Counted from the stretch's first letter, positions 17,498-27,795 are shown. The stretch is DNA of 64,000 bases from Acetobacter nitrogenifigens DSM 23921 = NBRC 105050 (GCF_000429165.1 NZ_AUBI01000001.1:545939-609938), one strand, 5' to 3'. Notes: generated by a model from the sequence alone, not told the origin. Made by a program: numbers and translations.

Positions 17498-20134
17498 TCA
17501 CGACCACGTTGCGTTTTCGTGGTGCTCGTCAGACTTTGTTGCCGGTTCATTGAGCAGCGCCACTGCAGCTTCTCCCGGGGGACTATCTTCGTCGAAGTCC
17601 TGTTCCAGATGAACGATAGCCGGAACCGCATCGTCTTCCGTCCGGGAGCGCAGCTTTTCCAGATTCTCCCGGATGACCGGAAATTCTTCCACCAGCCTGA
17701 CGAAGAGGGAGGCGCTGATGGTCAACATGTGGCTGAATTGCAGGGTGCGAACGGTGCCGGGCATCGGCCGCGCCTCCAGCGCCTCCACCCCGCCGATCAG
17801 ATCGCCCGCGCCATAGCGCAGATCGCTCTCCGCAACGTGCATTTCAGCCAGACCCGCGCTGATGAAGAACACCGAACGCGTCTTGCGCCCACGCCGGATG
17901 ATCTTCTCGCCCGGAGAGGTGAACCGGAGCGAAGTGGTCATCGCCAGGTCGTGGATGACAGATGCTGGCAGCCCATCGAACACGGCAGCCCGGCGCAGCC
18001 GGTCTTCGATATTGTTCTTCAGGTTGAACGTCATGCGGTTGCCAAGACGCTGCTTTCGCAATTCCACGTCCCGATTCAGTTCCCGGTACAGTTCGTCGCT
18101 GATCAACGATTCCGAGTGCAATTCGTCGAACTCGACGCTCTCCAACCGCAGGACGATCTGCCGGAAAATCCGGTTCTCCAGCGCCTCGGAATAGCCGGGA
18201 TAATGAAGACGCAGGGTCGTCAACGCCTCGTCCAGCATCTTGCGTTGCCGGAGCAGCGTCTCACCCACGATTTCGCTGATGCGGCTGCCCAGCGTCGGCT
18301 CAAGACGGTCTCGCATGAAACGCATCAACGAGATCGCCACGAGATGGATGACCATAAGCATCTCGAAACGCTCGGCCATGCATTCCATCAACGGCCGGTC
18401 GTAATGGAAACGGTTATGGATCTCCTGCGCAATCCGAAAGCGCAGCGATGGGCTCAGCCGCCGCCGAAGCGCCCGAACGTAACCGAAGCGCCCTTCCAGC
18501 CGCGCGCCGTCGCCCATGGCCTCCGACGTGCGCAACAGATTCTCCATCACGCGTCGCGACAGGCCCTGTATCTTGAACAGATCGAGCAGGATCGACCGCT
18601 CCTGATTCGCGAGCGTGATCAGGGCCAGCGTCACCCTCTGCCGGTCTCCGAGCGCGGTGTCGAACGTGTTGGTGGACTGCTCTTCCGCCCCCCGCTTTTC
18701 GAGCGAGGACACGACCGACCCGGTCGCATCAGGAGAAAACCCAAGCTCTTCGCCGGTTTCCCTGGCCTGCTCGGCGACCTTGCCCAGCGCGATGCCCAGC
18801 ACCTGATGGCGCATCGCCTGATCAATCGGGGACAGCTGATCCAGTCTGAAGAAGAGCACGAGAGAGCGAAGGGTGGTGCCGTTAACCAACAGGGTGATGA
18901 GCACGAAGCCGGTCGCGATGATACCGACGAAATGGGCCACCGGCGTCGATACGCGCGGGTTTTCGGTGACCGCCAGCGCCAGCGCCAGCGTGATCGCGCC
19001 GCGCAGGCCGCCCCACACCATCGTCACCTTGAACGGCGTCGGCACTGGCGGGGCCAGCCGGGTCATCGCCAGGAGCGGCAGCATGCCGAACACGACGGAA
19101 GCGCGCGCCACCAGACCGGCGCAACTGGCGATCAGGATCAGCACCACGTCCCAGCGCGTCATGCCGATCAGCAAACGCGGAACGAGCATCGAGGCGAGCA
19201 CGAAGACGAGCGATCCGGCCCAGAACACAAGCTGCTGCCACAGCTCGTTCAGGAAGCGCCATGTTTGCGGGCGAAAGGTCGAAGGACCATAAACCGAAAG
19301 CGTGAGACCGGCGGACGCGGTCGCGACGACGCCTGATACGCCAAGCACTTCGTCGCACAGAATGTAGACGATGTAGGGCAACGCCACAGTCAGCGTCGTC
19401 TCCGCCGCGGGAGCATTCCCCAGGGCGGTGATCATGTAGAGCATGAGCCGCGCGCCCACGATGCCGATGATCGTGGCGCCCGCAAACGACACCACGAACG
19501 ACAACGCCGCGCCGCCGAGATGAATCGCATGGTGCGACGTGACGGCGGCGAGCAGGATCGAGAAAATGGAGATCGCGGCCGCGTCGTTGAGCAGGGCCTC
19601 GCCCTCCACAAGTCGGGTCAGTCGCGACGCCGCGCCGATGTCGCGAAAGATGCCCGCGACCGCAGACGGGTCGGTGGTCGCCACGATCGCGCCGAGGAGC
19701 AGACAGACGATCAACGGCATCTGCGCGAATGGCATGAGCGCCAGGCCGATGGTGGCGGTCGACACTGCGACGGCCACCACGGCCAGCAGCAGCACCGTGG
19801 CGGTTTCGTCCGCGAGGCGCCGCACATCGATCACCATCGCGCCCTGAAAAACCAGCACCGGCAGGAAGATCAGCAGGAACACCTCGCTGCTGACCGGAAA
19901 GTCGAGCAACGTCTCCGCAACGCCATTGATGGCGTTGCTGGCGACGCCGGAAAGCGAATCGGTGTACGTCGTACGGAGCACCAGATCGGCGCCGCCGCCG
20001 ATCACAATGCCCACGACCGCGAGCAAAACGGTTTCCGAGACTTCCAGTCTGCGGGCCAGCGGCTGCACGGCGCTGACGATCACCAGAAGAAGCGCGATCG
20101 CAAGCAGCACCGCCGCCAGACCAGTCACCTCCAT
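17498..20134 (-). CDS. CPA1-type cation:proton antiporter with cyclic-nucleotide-binding domain
   Basis: An 878-residue inner-membrane protein. Residues 1-430 hold about a dozen membrane helices of the Na+/H+ exchanger fold, including the ATTDPSAVAGI ion-site segment. A long helical cytoplasmic region (about 430-700) follows, then a cNMP-binding beta-roll (about 715-830; SPGEKIIRRGRKTRSVFFISAG and YGAGDLIGG). This layout resembles plant SOS1-like NhaP exchangers. The ion could be Na+, K+ or Li+; sequence alone does not decide. It is transcribed towards dusB and separated from it by 121 bases, probably as its own unit. Ligand binding by the C-terminal domain is inferred. Confidence 0.88.
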   Translation of the reverse strand: MEVTGLAAVLLAIALLLVIVSAVQPLARRLEVSETVLLAVVGIVIGGGADLVLRTTYTDSLSGVASNAINGVAETLLDFPVSSEVFLLIFLPVLVFQGAMVIDVRRLADETATVLLLAVVAVAVSTATIGLALMPFAQMPLIVCLLLGAIVATTDPSAVAGIFRDIGAASRLTRLVEGEALLNDAAAISIFSILLAAVTSHHAIHLGGAALSFVVSFAGATIIGIVGARLMLYMITALGNAPAAETTLTVALPYIVYILCDEVLGVSGVVATASAGLTLSVYGPSTFRPQTWRFLNELWQQLVFWAGSLVFVLASMLVPRLLIGMTRWDVVLILIASCAGLVARASVVFGMLPLLAMTRLAPPVPTPFKVTMVWGGLRGAITLALALAVTENPRVSTPVAHFVGIIATGFVLITLLVNGTTLRSLVLFFRLDQLSPIDQAMRHQVLGIALGKVAEQARETGEELGFSPDATGSVVSSLEKRGAEEQSTNTFDTALGDRQRVTLALITLANQERSILLDLFKIQGLSRRVMENLLRTSEAMGDGARLEGRFGYVRALRRRLSPSLRFRIAQEIHNRFHYDRPLMECMAERFEMLMVIHLVAISLMRFMRDRLEPTLGSRISEIVGETLLRQRKMLDEALTTLRLHYPGYSEALENRIFRQIVLRLESVEFDELHSESLISDELYRELNRDVELRKQRLGNRMTFNLKNNIEDRLRRAAVFDGLPASVIHDLAMTTSLRFTSPGEKIIRRGRKTRSVFFISAGLAEMHVAESDLRYGAGDLIGGVEALEARPMPGTVRTLQFSHMLTISASLFVRLVEEFPVIRENLEKLRSRTEDDAVPAIVHLEQDFDEDSPPGEAAVALLNEPATKSDEHHENATWS

Positions 20135-20344
20135 GCCGCCCTCCCTGGATTCACCCGATCCGCTTTCCGCCTCCCGGACCCGACGGTCGTGCCGTCACGC
20201 CCCACCGCGCCAAAAAAACAGCGGCTCACGATCACACAGAGGCGACCGTGGCCGCGCAGTCAACGCGCGAAGCGTTCTTACTCGCATAAAGTAAACGAGA
20301 TTTAAGGCGGCGATATGGTTACGTCGCCGCCTCGTGGCGAATTA

Positions 20345-20947
20345 TCAGCCTTCCTGCGCTTTGAACGGGCCTTCCCACGCCATAGTAGCGAGCGGAGCGC
20401 GCCCGGACGGCGTCTCGCGCGGCCTCAGGCCTTCGGGAAGCAACTCGGCCGGACCCTGTCGACCAATCGCGACCGCCGCGTGGATCTTGAATTCGTCCGG
20501 CGCTGCGAGTCCCTTCTTCGCCGCCTCCGCGTCAAAGCCGCTCATCGCATGCGTGGCCCATCCCAGATGGTTGGCCTGCAGATGCAGCAGCATCGAAGCC
20601 GCTCCGGCGTCGAATTCATGCGTGGTCGCCGGAACAGTTTCCCCCGAAGGCGAGAGCATGACGGTGCGGGACGCGATGTAGACGAGGGCGGAGGCGTTCG
20701 AGGCCCAGGACTGGTTGAACGGAATCAACCACGACAGAAACGTTTCCCACTCGGGCGTTCCCTTGCGGGCGACCAGGAAGCGCCAGGGCTGCGAGTTATA
20801 GGCGGAGGGCGCCCAGCGCGCGGCCTCGATGATGGACGACAGTTCGTCCCATGAAATCGGCGCGTCAGTGAACGCGCGCGGCGACCAGCGGTCGAGCACA
20901 ATGCCAAGGGTCGAGGGGCTGGAGACCCGATTTTGCGAAGTCGTCAT
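20345..20947 (-). CDS. nitroreductase family protein
   Basis: About 200 residues of the FMN-dependent nitroreductase fold. RWSPRAF (about 20-26), RWAPSAYNSQPWRF (about 48-61) and a C-terminal GRQGPAELLPEGLRPRE match the group often annotated as malonic semialdehyde reductase-like or general nitroreductases. The ATG at 20947 with AGGAAAG upstream is preferred over an in-frame start at 21055, which would add a low-complexity Pro/Ala segment. Single gene flanked by same-strand genes with wide gaps. Physiological substrate unknown. Confidence 0.82.
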   Translation of the reverse strand: MTTSQNRVSSPSTLGIVLDRWSPRAFTDAPISWDELSSIIEAARWAPSAYNSQPWRFLVARKGTPEWETFLSWLIPFNQSWASNASALVYIASRTVMLSPSGETVPATTHEFDAGAASMLLHLQANHLGWATHAMSGFDAEAAKKGLAAPDEFKIHAAVAIGRQGPAELLPEGLRPRETPSGRAPLATMAWEGPFKAQEG

Positions 20948-21051
20948 GATTAAGGTGTGCTTTCCTGCGGAAGATACATAAGGCGGCGGCGGTGCAGAAA
21001 CCGCGTCAGCCGGGGCCGCAACTGTGGAGCGGGCCGATAGCGCGACGCCCG

Positions 21052-21495
21052 TCACCGGGGTGACGGCGGCGGCAACGTCGGGCGACCCGCGCCACGATAA
21101 TACAACGATCCGTCATAACCTACCCCGCCGCGCTTCACCGAAGTCGTTTCCGGGACACCTGCCGTCCCCGCCGCCTGAGGCCGCCCCTGCGGCTGCGCCG
21201 TCGTGGCCGTTGCAGACGACGCGCCCCGCGGCGTCACCGGGCGAGCTGCGGGCGCGGGCTGGTCTCTTCGATAATACGGCCCCGCATAAGCCCCGCCGAT
21301 CTGGGCGGCGTTGAGGCCGTCAACTTCGCTATCGCCAGTGCCATCCGGGTAAGCCGAATTTGGAGGCAGGCTGTTCGAAGGCGGAGCGGCGTGCGTGACA
21401 GCCGTCACGGACAGGATAGCTGCTCCGAACGCGACCCGGATCGTCCGGCGCCAGTTCGCAGGCCGTGCTTCGCGATATGAATGACTAACGCGCAT
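21052..21495 (-). CDS. hypothetical secreted protein
   Basis: A 147-residue protein I do not recognise. It has a basic N terminus and a hydrophobic segment (about 17-33) ending in THAAPP, consistent with signal-peptidase cleavage. The mature part is rich in Pro, Ala, Gly, Thr and Tyr, with GGAYAGPYYRRD and a repeated GYDGSLYYRG-like pattern near the end. Such low-complexity tails suggest an envelope or matrix protein. The ATG at 21495 was chosen because translation upstream of it is Arg-rich and implausible. It is probably independent of the nitroreductase gene, about 105 bases downstream. Confidence 0.5.
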   Translation of the reverse strand: MRVSHSYREARPANWRRTIRVAFGAAILSVTAVTHAAPPSNSLPPNSAYPDGTGDSEVDGLNAAQIGGAYAGPYYRRDQPAPAARPVTPRGASSATATTAQPQGRPQAAGTAGVPETTSVKRGGVGYDGSLYYRGAGRPTLPPPSPR

Positions 21496-21632
21496 GGCAG
21501 GATCTTCCCTCGGGGCGGCCGCCAAAGCGGAGACCGTCGCCCTGCCCCACCATAGCGCCTCAGAGGCCGACGGTCTTCGCCGCTTGCGGCAGCATACCTG
21601 CCGCAGCGCCTTCGTCCTCCACAAACGCAAAA

Positions 21633-21652
21633 CGCGCCGCTTTCGCGGCGCG
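21633..21652 (-). terminator. intrinsic terminator of the entericidin gene
   Basis: An eight-base-pair GC stem (21633-21640 with 21645-21652, loop TTTC/GAAA) is followed on the minus strand by GTTTTGCG. It lies 39 bases after the stop of the small lipoprotein gene. Confidence 0.6.
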
Positions 21653-21691
21653 CTTCGCAAATCGCGGCTGCCCGCGCCGGATCGGCGCAGA

Positions 21692-21901
21692 TTACTGCGA
21701 GGACGCCCCGGTCGAGTTCGCGATCCCCTGCTGCGCCGAACTGGCGCCGCGAGACACATCGTGCCCAACCGAGCTGACGTCCTTGCCGGCGCCCGCCACC
21801 GTGTTGCAAGCGGCGAGAGAGAGCAGCGCCGCGCCGATCGCGACCACGCGCGTCAGCTTAACGTCCGATTTGCTGCGGTTAACTGAGGATACCGTTACCA
21901 T
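21692..21901 (-). CDS. entericidin-like lipoprotein
   Basis: A 69-residue lipoprotein. A short basic N terminus and a hydrophobic run (VVAIGAALLSLAAC) end in a lipobox. The mature peptide starts CNTVAGAGKDVSSVGHDV, the hallmark of the EcnA/EcnB family, then becomes Ser/Ala/Gln-rich. Entericidins are small membrane-associated lipoproteins described as a bacteriolytic toxin/antidote pair in Enterobacteria; here only one copy is present, and acetic acid bacteria commonly have such singletons with unclear roles. The 3' hairpin argues for a monocistronic unit. Confidence 0.82.
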   Translation of the reverse strand: MVTVSSVNRSKSDVKLTRVVAIGAALLSLAACNTVAGAGKDVSSVGHDVSRGASSAQQGIANSTGASSQ

Positions 21902-22088
21902 TGGGTCGACACTCCATTAAACAGTCGTCTGCCGCGATAACGTAGACAGGCCCGAGAAAGTTTCACTACAGAGATAACAGTTCGCAATGACGCCCTGTGC
22001 GAACGCTGGCGGGCCGCTCCCTACTCGGATAAGCTGCGCCGATGCACGGTATTTTCGCATCAACGCCATCTGGGGGGCGCAAGCGGCC

Positions 22089-22343
22089 ATGACGACGCGC
22101 CCGCCCGACACACCCCATGACGCAGCGCCTCAGGCGACTGAAACCCCGCCCGTGCGGAAGCCCCGGCTCACGCCTGCAGCCGAAGCCGCCCTGCAGGAAC
22201 GGAAAACCGCTGAGGCCAACGCCTTGCGCGCCAATCTGCTTCGGCGTAAGGCGCAAGCCCGCGCCCGCGTGGCCGACGAAGCGTCGCGCGACCAGCCCGC
22301 CCGTATCGACACGCCTGCACCGGAGACAGATTCATGCCCATAA
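22089..22343 (+). CDS. small hypothetical protein upstream of dcd
   Basis: An 84-residue, highly charged protein with no membrane segment. A Pro-rich start is followed by a helical stretch (about 30-65) full of Ala, Arg, Lys and Glu ([23 protein letters not shown]). It overlaps the start of dcd by ten bases, suggesting translational coupling. The helical part resembles small conserved proteins seen before dcd in Acetobacteraceae, but I cannot name a family or function. Confidence 0.5.
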   Translation: MTTRPPDTPHDAAPQATETPPVRKPRLTPAAEAALQERKTAEANALRANLLRRKAQARARVADEASRDQPARIDTPAPETDSCP

Positions 22344-22888
22344 TGCCCGACACCTGGATCCGCGAGCGGGCGTTAAACGACGGCATGATCGAACCTTTCG
22401 TCGAAAACCAGAAGCGTGAGGGCGTGATCTCCTACGGCCTGTCGTCCTATGGGTACGACGCGCGCGTCGCGGACGAATTCCGTATCTTCACCGACGTCAA
22501 CGGCGCCATCGTCGATCCGAAGGCCTTCACCGAGGACAGCTTCGTATCTCGCAAAGGTCCGGTCTGCGTCATTCCGCCGAACAGTTTCGCTCTGGCGCAC
22601 ACCATCGAACGGTTCCGCATCCCCCGCGACACTCTGGTCGTCTGTCTCGGCAAATCCACTTACGCCCGGTGCGGCATCATTGTTAACGTGACGCCGCTGG
22701 AGCCTGAGTGGGAAGGTCAGGTGACGATCGAGATCAGCAACACGACGCCGCTTCCCGCCCGCATCTACGCCAATGAAGGCATCTGCCAGTTCCTGTTCTT
22801 CCAGGGCGCGTCGCCCTGCGAAGTCAGCTACGCGGATCGCGCGGGCAAGTATATGGGACAACACGGCGTCACGACACCGAGGCTCTGA
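22334..22888 (+). CDS. dcd: dCTP deaminase
   Basis: A 184-residue trimeric enzyme that deaminates dCTP to dUTP for thymidylate synthesis. Family motifs are [12 protein letters not shown] near 37-48, the nucleotide-site region [11 protein letters not shown] (about 108-118), [20 protein letters not shown] with the catalytic glutamate, and QFLFF. The C-terminal [15 protein letters not shown] closes the active site of a neighbouring subunit. Length is typical. murA starts four bases after its stop, so the two probably share a transcript. Confidence 0.96.
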   Translation: MPIMPDTWIRERALNDGMIEPFVENQKREGVISYGLSSYGYDARVADEFRIFTDVNGAIVDPKAFTEDSFVSRKGPVCVIPPNSFALAHTIERFRIPRDTLVVCLGKSTYARCGIIVNVTPLEPEWEGQVTIEISNTTPLPARIYANEGICQFLFFQGASPCEVSYADRAGKYMGQHGVTTPRL

Positions 22889-22891
22889 ACG

Positions 22892-24154
22892 ATGGACCGT
22901 TTCATCATCCGCGGCGGACGGCCGCTTCGTGGCGAGATCGTCATTGGCGGCGCGAAAAACGCCGGTCTGAAGCTGATGGTCGCCGGACTTCTGACCGCCG
23001 AGCGGCTGGTGCTGACCAACGTGCCGCGCATCGCCGACATCGCGACCATGCGCGATCTGCTGATCCAGCATGGCGTCGCGGTTGAGGACGTCAACGGCGA
23101 CGGCAGCGCCTACGCCGTCGGCGGCGAGATCACCAGCACGGAAGCGCCTTACGACATCGTCTCGAAAATGCGCGCCTCGATTCTGGTCCTCGGTCCGCTG
23201 CTCGCCCGTTGTCGGGAAGCGCGCGTATCCCTGCCCGGCGGCTGCGCGATCGGCACGCGTCCGGTCGACATGCACCTGAAGGGGCTGGAGGCTCTGGGCG
23301 CCGAGATCCGGCTTGAAAACGGCTACATCAACGCCCGCGCGCCAGAGGGCCTGATCGGCGAGCGGATCATTCTTCCTTTCGCCTCGGTGGGCGCGACCGA
23401 GAACCTGCTGATGGCGGCGACGCTCGCCAAGGGGCGCACGGAAATCGTCAACGCGGCGCGCGAACCGGAAATCGGCGACCTTGTGGCTTGCCTGAACAAG
23501 ATGGGCGCGCGGATCAGCGGCTCGGGCAGCGGCACGCTCGTGATCGACGGTGTGGAAGCGCTGCAGGGCGCCGAGCATCGGATCATGCCCGATCGCATCG
23601 AATGCGGCACCTACGCCTGCGCTGCGGGCATTACGGGCGGCGATGTTCGTCTGGTCGGCGGCAGACTGGACGATCTGGGCGCGGTCGTACGCACGCTTGA
23701 AGAAGCGGGCGTCGAAGTGACGGAAGACGAGAAGGGTCTACGGGTACGTCGCACGGGGGCGCTGCGCGGCGTCGACATCATGACCGAGCCCTACCCCGGC
23801 TTTCCAACCGACATGCAGGCGCAGTTCATGGCGCTGCTTTCGGTCGCAGAGGGCGCGTCGATGGTCACTGAGACCATCTTCGAAAATCGTTTCATGCATG
23901 TGCCGGAACTGAACCGCATGGGCGCGCGAATCAACGTTCACGGCTCATCCGCCATCATCCGCGGCGTGCACGCCCTGTCTGGCGCGCCAGTCATGGCGAC
24001 CGATCTTCGGGCGTCGTTCTCGCTCATTCTCGCGGGCCTCGCCGCACATGGCGAGACGATCCTGAGTCGCGTGTACCACCTTGATCGCGGATACGAGGCC
24101 GTGGAGCGGAAGCTCGCGGCATGCGGCGCGAATATCGAGCGCGTTCGGGAGTAG
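22892..24154 (+). CDS. murA: UDP-N-acetylglucosamine 1-carboxyvinyltransferase
   Basis: A 420-residue cytoplasmic enzyme transferring enolpyruvate from PEP to UDP-GlcNAc, the first committed step of peptidoglycan synthesis. The EPSP-synthase fold is clear: [15 protein letters not shown] near the N terminus, the catalytic cysteine loop [24 protein letters not shown] (fosfomycin target Cys, about residue 116), [11 protein letters not shown], and [16 protein letters not shown]. It follows dcd directly. A weak GC hairpin at about 24170-24192 after the gene lacks a T-tract. Confidence 0.97.
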   Translation: MDRFIIRGGRPLRGEIVIGGAKNAGLKLMVAGLLTAERLVLTNVPRIADIATMRDLLIQHGVAVEDVNGDGSAYAVGGEITSTEAPYDIVSKMRASILVLGPLLARCREARVSLPGGCAIGTRPVDMHLKGLEALGAEIRLENGYINARAPEGLIGERIILPFASVGATENLLMAATLAKGRTEIVNAAREPEIGDLVACLNKMGARISGSGSGTLVIDGVEALQGAEHRIMPDRIECGTYACAAGITGGDVRLVGGRLDDLGAVVRTLEEAGVEVTEDEKGLRVRRTGALRGVDIMTEPYPGFPTDMQAQFMALLSVAEGASMVTETIFENRFMHVPELNRMGARINVHGSSAIIRGVHALSGAPVMATDLRASFSLILAGLAAHGETILSRVYHLDRGYEAVERKLAACGANIERVRE

Positions 24155-24414
24155 CGGACGCGCATAGTCGGGCGGTGCTTTCGATCCCGCCCCCTCCGGC
24201 GGCCCGTTCCTGTCGACACTTTTTCGGAACGCCTTTTCGATGGACCGCCAAACCAGCGTCTGACCAACGGCGCTGACGTCAACAGGGAAACCAGCCAAGC
24301 CACAGCTCTCGATGTCGCGGTCACGAGCCTCCCCCGTTAGCTACGGCACATCGGTCCAGACGCTCCGTACGATTGAAGCACGAAGATTAGTTCCCTGATC
24401 GGGGAGACGACGCA

Positions 24415-25371
24415 GTGACGCGATCACGAACCCGCCGCCAGATGCTCATCGGCGCTAGCACGGGATTGATGTTTGGCGGGATGCCTCTGCCGGCTCTGTC
24501 CCGCGCCAGAGCCGACGACGCCGTTGGAACATGGCCATTATGGGAAGGGGCGCCGCCCGGCGGCGGCGGTCCCACAGGCCCCGAACAGATTTCGGCGCAC
24601 GGCGCAATCACCAACGTCTCCACGCCCACGTTGACGATCTGGCGTCCGGAACGCCCCAACGGCGCGGCGATGCTGGTGGCGGGCGGCGGAGGGTACCAGC
24701 GGATTCAGATGCAGAAGGAAGCCGAAGCCGCCGCACGCTGGCTGATTGGCCTGGGCGTGACCGCCTTCACCCTTGCCTATCGCCTTCCCATGGAAGGCTG
24801 GGGCGCAGGCCGCCTCGCACCGTTTCAGGACGCGCAGCGGGCCGTGCGTATGATACGCCACAACGCCCCCGCACTCGACCTCGACCCGCACCGTATTGGC
24901 GGCGTCGGATTTTCGGCTGGCGGCCATCTTCTCGGCATGACAAGCGCCCGGTCTCACGAGGCGATTTACGCCTCAGCAGACGCAATCGACGTCGCCAGTT
25001 CTGCTCTCGATCTGAACCTGCTGCTCTACCCTATTGTGACGCTGAAGCCTCCTTATGATCGGACGTCCACCCGTCGGGTGCTGATCGGCGCCCATCCTAC
25101 GCCTGAAGATAGCGCCATGTGGTCCCTGGAGACGCACATTCATCGGGGCCTGAGGCCGTTCTTCCTGACCCAGGCAGCAGACGACCAGATTTCGAATCCC
25201 GCGAACACCGCCATTTTGGAATCAGCGTGCCAGCAGGCTGCGGTCAGCGTAGAGCGCCATCTTTTTCCAATGGGAGGGCATGGCTTCGGAATGGGGATTC
25301 CGGGGACGGAGACCATGACATGGCCTGGATTGGCTGAAAGCTGGATGCGCAAAACGGGCTTTATCGCCTGA
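24415..25371 (+). CDS. Tat-exported alpha/beta-hydrolase (acetylxylan-esterase-like)
   Basis: A 318-residue secreted esterase. The twin-arginine motif RTRRQMLIG (about 5-13) precedes a hydrophobic stretch and an ALSRARA cleavage region. The hydrolase core shows an oxyanion-type AGGGGY, nucleophile GFSAGGH (serine near 167), a late aspartate in TQAADDQI and histidine in MGGHGFGMG. This matches the BD-FAE/esterase group often annotated as acetylxylan esterase. GTG at 24415 is supported by GGGGAG. Substrate is unknown; a deacetylase for plant or bacterial polysaccharide is possible. Confidence 0.78.
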   Translation: MTRSRTRRQMLIGASTGLMFGGMPLPALSRARADDAVGTWPLWEGAPPGGGGPTGPEQISAHGAITNVSTPTLTIWRPERPNGAAMLVAGGGGYQRIQMQKEAEAAARWLIGLGVTAFTLAYRLPMEGWGAGRLAPFQDAQRAVRMIRHNAPALDLDPHRIGGVGFSAGGHLLGMTSARSHEAIYASADAIDVASSALDLNLLLYPIVTLKPPYDRTSTRRVLIGAHPTPEDSAMWSLETHIHRGLRPFFLTQAADDQISNPANTAILESACQQAAVSVERHLFPMGGHGFGMGIPGTETMTWPGLAESWMRKTGFIA

Positions 25372-25791
25372 AGACAAGCTTCGTTCTCAGCAACGCTATT
25401 ACCGCACCCTTAAACGTAACAAAATTTTGGGTATCCTCTCACCTGCACTCGGTTACGTAGCCGGGCAGCCGACGATCCCTACCCAAGACTGCCTCTGGCC
25501 CCCTCCGAAAGCTGATCGTCGGGCGGGGAGCATATTTATACCAGCGCCTCAAGCATACAGTCTGATTATACGGCAATATATTTAAGTTCGCATTTGAAGG
25601 TCACGAAACACACCCATGGACGTAAATATTTCTCAGAAAATAAAATAACTTATTAATTAAATATGACGAAATTAATAGAAGATTTGATTTTTCTGCGTAC
25701 CCTATGTGAATCCACATCGTAGACGTTATAGTAATCACATGCGACGAGGCGCTTGGCTGGACGCTGCCTGACTGGCTAGAGTGGGTGTCGC
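25372..25791. other. intergenic stretch with an AT-rich core
   Basis: About 420 bases with no trustworthy gene. The segment 25560-25740 is clearly more AT-rich than its surroundings, as expected of a promoter or an old insertion boundary. I could not assign a -35/-10 pair with normal spacing. A minus-strand frame at 25601-25912 overlaps the start of the ABC gene and is not supported. Confidence 0.4.
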
Positions 25792-27795
25792 ATGACATCA
25801 TCACCTCAATCACCCACGACTTCCGCAGTCGACGAAACTGCGGAGCAGAATGCCCCTCCCTCTCAACCCGCTCACGTGGCCCCTGCAGACGCCCCATCGG
25901 AGAGCGCCGCAATGTGCGGAGCGCACCCCGCAGGTGTCCACTCTACGCACGGCGATGCCGCGTCCGAAGACGAAGTTGACGGCGCGTCGATAGCGGCGAA
26001 GTCCGAACGCAGCCCCTTCGTCGCAGCCCTGAGCTTCGCGATCCGCCAGTGGACGCGCTGGCCACGATACCTGACGACCACGCTGTCCGGCATGGCCGTC
26101 GCCACATTATCCGACGTCGCCACGCCGCTCGTCGCGGGTCGGCTGGTAGAGGACGTGGCGCACCCGCCGCCAGTGGCCGGCGATGCGGTGACAAGCACGG
26201 CCGCCCTGGCCGCTCGTGGCGATGCGATGTGGATGCTGGGCGCGCTCGGTCTGCTCGGTCTGGTCAGCGTGGCCGGCAGGCGCGCATCCTTTCTGGGCAT
26301 AACCCACCTGTCGATCAACATCATGCGCGACGTCGCGCAGGAGAGCTTTGCCCGACTACAGAAATTCTCAACCGACTGGCACGCCAACACATTCGCCGGA
26401 TCCACGGTCCGCAAGCTGACGCGCGGAATGTGGGCTCTGGACACGCTGAACGACAACCTGCTGCTGATGCTGCTGCCGGAGATGCTCGTGCTGACCGGCA
26501 CGACGCTGGTGCTCGGCTGGCGTTGGCCTTTGATGGGCGCATTGTTGGCGGGAATGTCGATAGCGTTCGTCGCGCTCTCCTGCGCCCTGACGCTGCGCTA
26601 TGTCGCCCCGCACGCACGCAAGGCGAACCGCTGGGACAGCCGGGTGGGCGCCGCGTTGGCCGACGCGATCACCTGCAACCCGCTGGTCAAGGCGTTCGGC
26701 GCCGAAGCCCGGGAAGAGCGGCGCCTTGGCCGCACGCTGGCGATATGGCGCCTGCGCACCGCCCGTTCGTGGGTTCGCGGCACGAACAGCGGCAACGCGC
26801 AGAATCTGGCCGTCACCGGCATGCGGCTGACGCTCGCCTCTGCGGCGGTGTGGCTCTGGTGGAAAGGAGCAGCCGGACCCGGCGACGTCGCCTATGTCCT
26901 GACCATGATCTTTCTCGTGCAGGGTTATCTGCGCGATATCGGGCAGCAGGTTTCCGTCGTTCAGCGGTCAGTGAACGAAATGGAAGAGCTTGTCGCGATC
27001 TGGGACCAGCCGCCCGCCGTCAGAGATAGGCCGGGAGCCGGGCGCATCGCCATCACCCGGGGCGAGATCCGGTTCGAGCATGTTCTCTTTCGGTATCAGG
27101 GTCTGGACAGGCCGCTGTTCAAAGACCTCGACGTCACGATCCCCCCGGGTGGGCGCGTCGGGCTGGTCGGCCCGTCGGGATCTGGAAAGTCCAGCTTCAC
27201 CAAACTGTTGCAGAGACTCTATGACATCAACGGCGGACGCATCCTGATCGACGGCGTGGATATTGCCTCCGTTCAGCAATCGTCGTTGCGTTCGCAGATC
27301 GCAATCGTGCAGCAGGAGCCAATCCTGTTTCACCGCTCTCTGGCGGAAAACATCGCCTACGCCCGCCCTGGCGCAACTCAGTCGGAGATCGAGCGCGCCG
27401 CAGAACTGGCGAACGCGTCGGGCTTCATCTCGCGCCTGCCGCAGGGATACGACACTCTTGTCGGTGAGCGCGGCGTGAAACTGTCGGGCGGCGAGCGCCA
27501 GCGCGTGGCCATCGCGCGAGCGTTCCTCGCTGACGCACGCATTCTCATCCTTGATGAAGCCACGGCCAGCCTTGATTCGGAGTCCGAGGCTCTGGTGCAG
27601 GACGCGATCGAGCGGCTGATGCTGGACCGAACGGTGATCGTGATCGCCCACCGCCTTGCGACCGTCGTCGGCCTGGATCGGATTTTGGTGTTCGAACATG
27701 GGGAAATCCGTGAAGACGGCTCCCATGAAGCGTTGATTCGACGCGAGGGAGGACTCTACCGGCGGCTCTATGAGTTGCAGTCGCTGGATGGATAG
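25792..27795 (+). CDS. ABC exporter, fused permease and ATPase
   Basis: A 667-residue half-transporter. An unusual ~75-residue hydrophilic N-terminal extension rich in Pro, Ala, Ser and acidic residues precedes six membrane helices (about 95-375). The nucleotide-binding domain follows, with Walker A GPSGSGKSS (about 464-472), Q-loop IVQQEP, signature LSGGERQRVAIARA and Walker B ILILDEATAS. It belongs to the MsbA/multidrug-lipid exporter class and would work as a homodimer. Cargo is unknown. Transhydrogenase sthA follows 86 bases later with its own Shine-Dalgarno. Confidence 0.88.
   Translation: MTSSPQSPTTSAVDETAEQNAPPSQPAHVAPADAPSESAAMCGAHPAGVHSTHGDAASEDEVDGASIAAKSERSPFVAALSFAIRQWTRWPRYLTTTLSGMAVATLSDVATPLVAGRLVEDVAHPPPVAGDAVTSTAALAARGDAMWMLGALGLLGLVSVAGRRASFLGITHLSINIMRDVAQESFARLQKFSTDWHANTFAGSTVRKLTRGMWALDTLNDNLLLMLLPEMLVLTGTTLVLGWRWPLMGALLAGMSIAFVALSCALTLRYVAPHARKANRWDSRVGAALADAITCNPLVKAFGAEAREERRLGRTLAIWRLRTARSWVRGTNSGNAQNLAVTGMRLTLASAAVWLWWKGAAGPGDVAYVLTMIFLVQGYLRDIGQQVSVVQRSVNEMEELVAIWDQPPAVRDRPGAGRIAITRGEIRFEHVLFRYQGLDRPLFKDLDVTIPPGGRVGLVGPSGSGKSSFTKLLQRLYDINGGRILIDGVDIASVQQSSLRSQIAIVQQEPILFHRSLAENIAYARPGATQSEIERAAELANASGFISRLPQGYDTLVGERGVKLSGGERQRVAIARAFLADARILILDEATASLDSESEALVQDAIERLMLDRTVIVIAHRLATVVGLDRILVFEHGEIREDGSHEALIRREGGLYRRLYELQSLDG

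Noticed and set aside
17444..19336. 630-codon plus-strand frame opposite the antiporter gene
   Set aside because: Antisense shadow with the same biased composition and no domain.
25601..25912. 103-codon minus-strand frame in the AT-rich gap before the ABC exporter
   Set aside because: Overlaps the exporter start, has no ribosome-binding site and changes composition midway.
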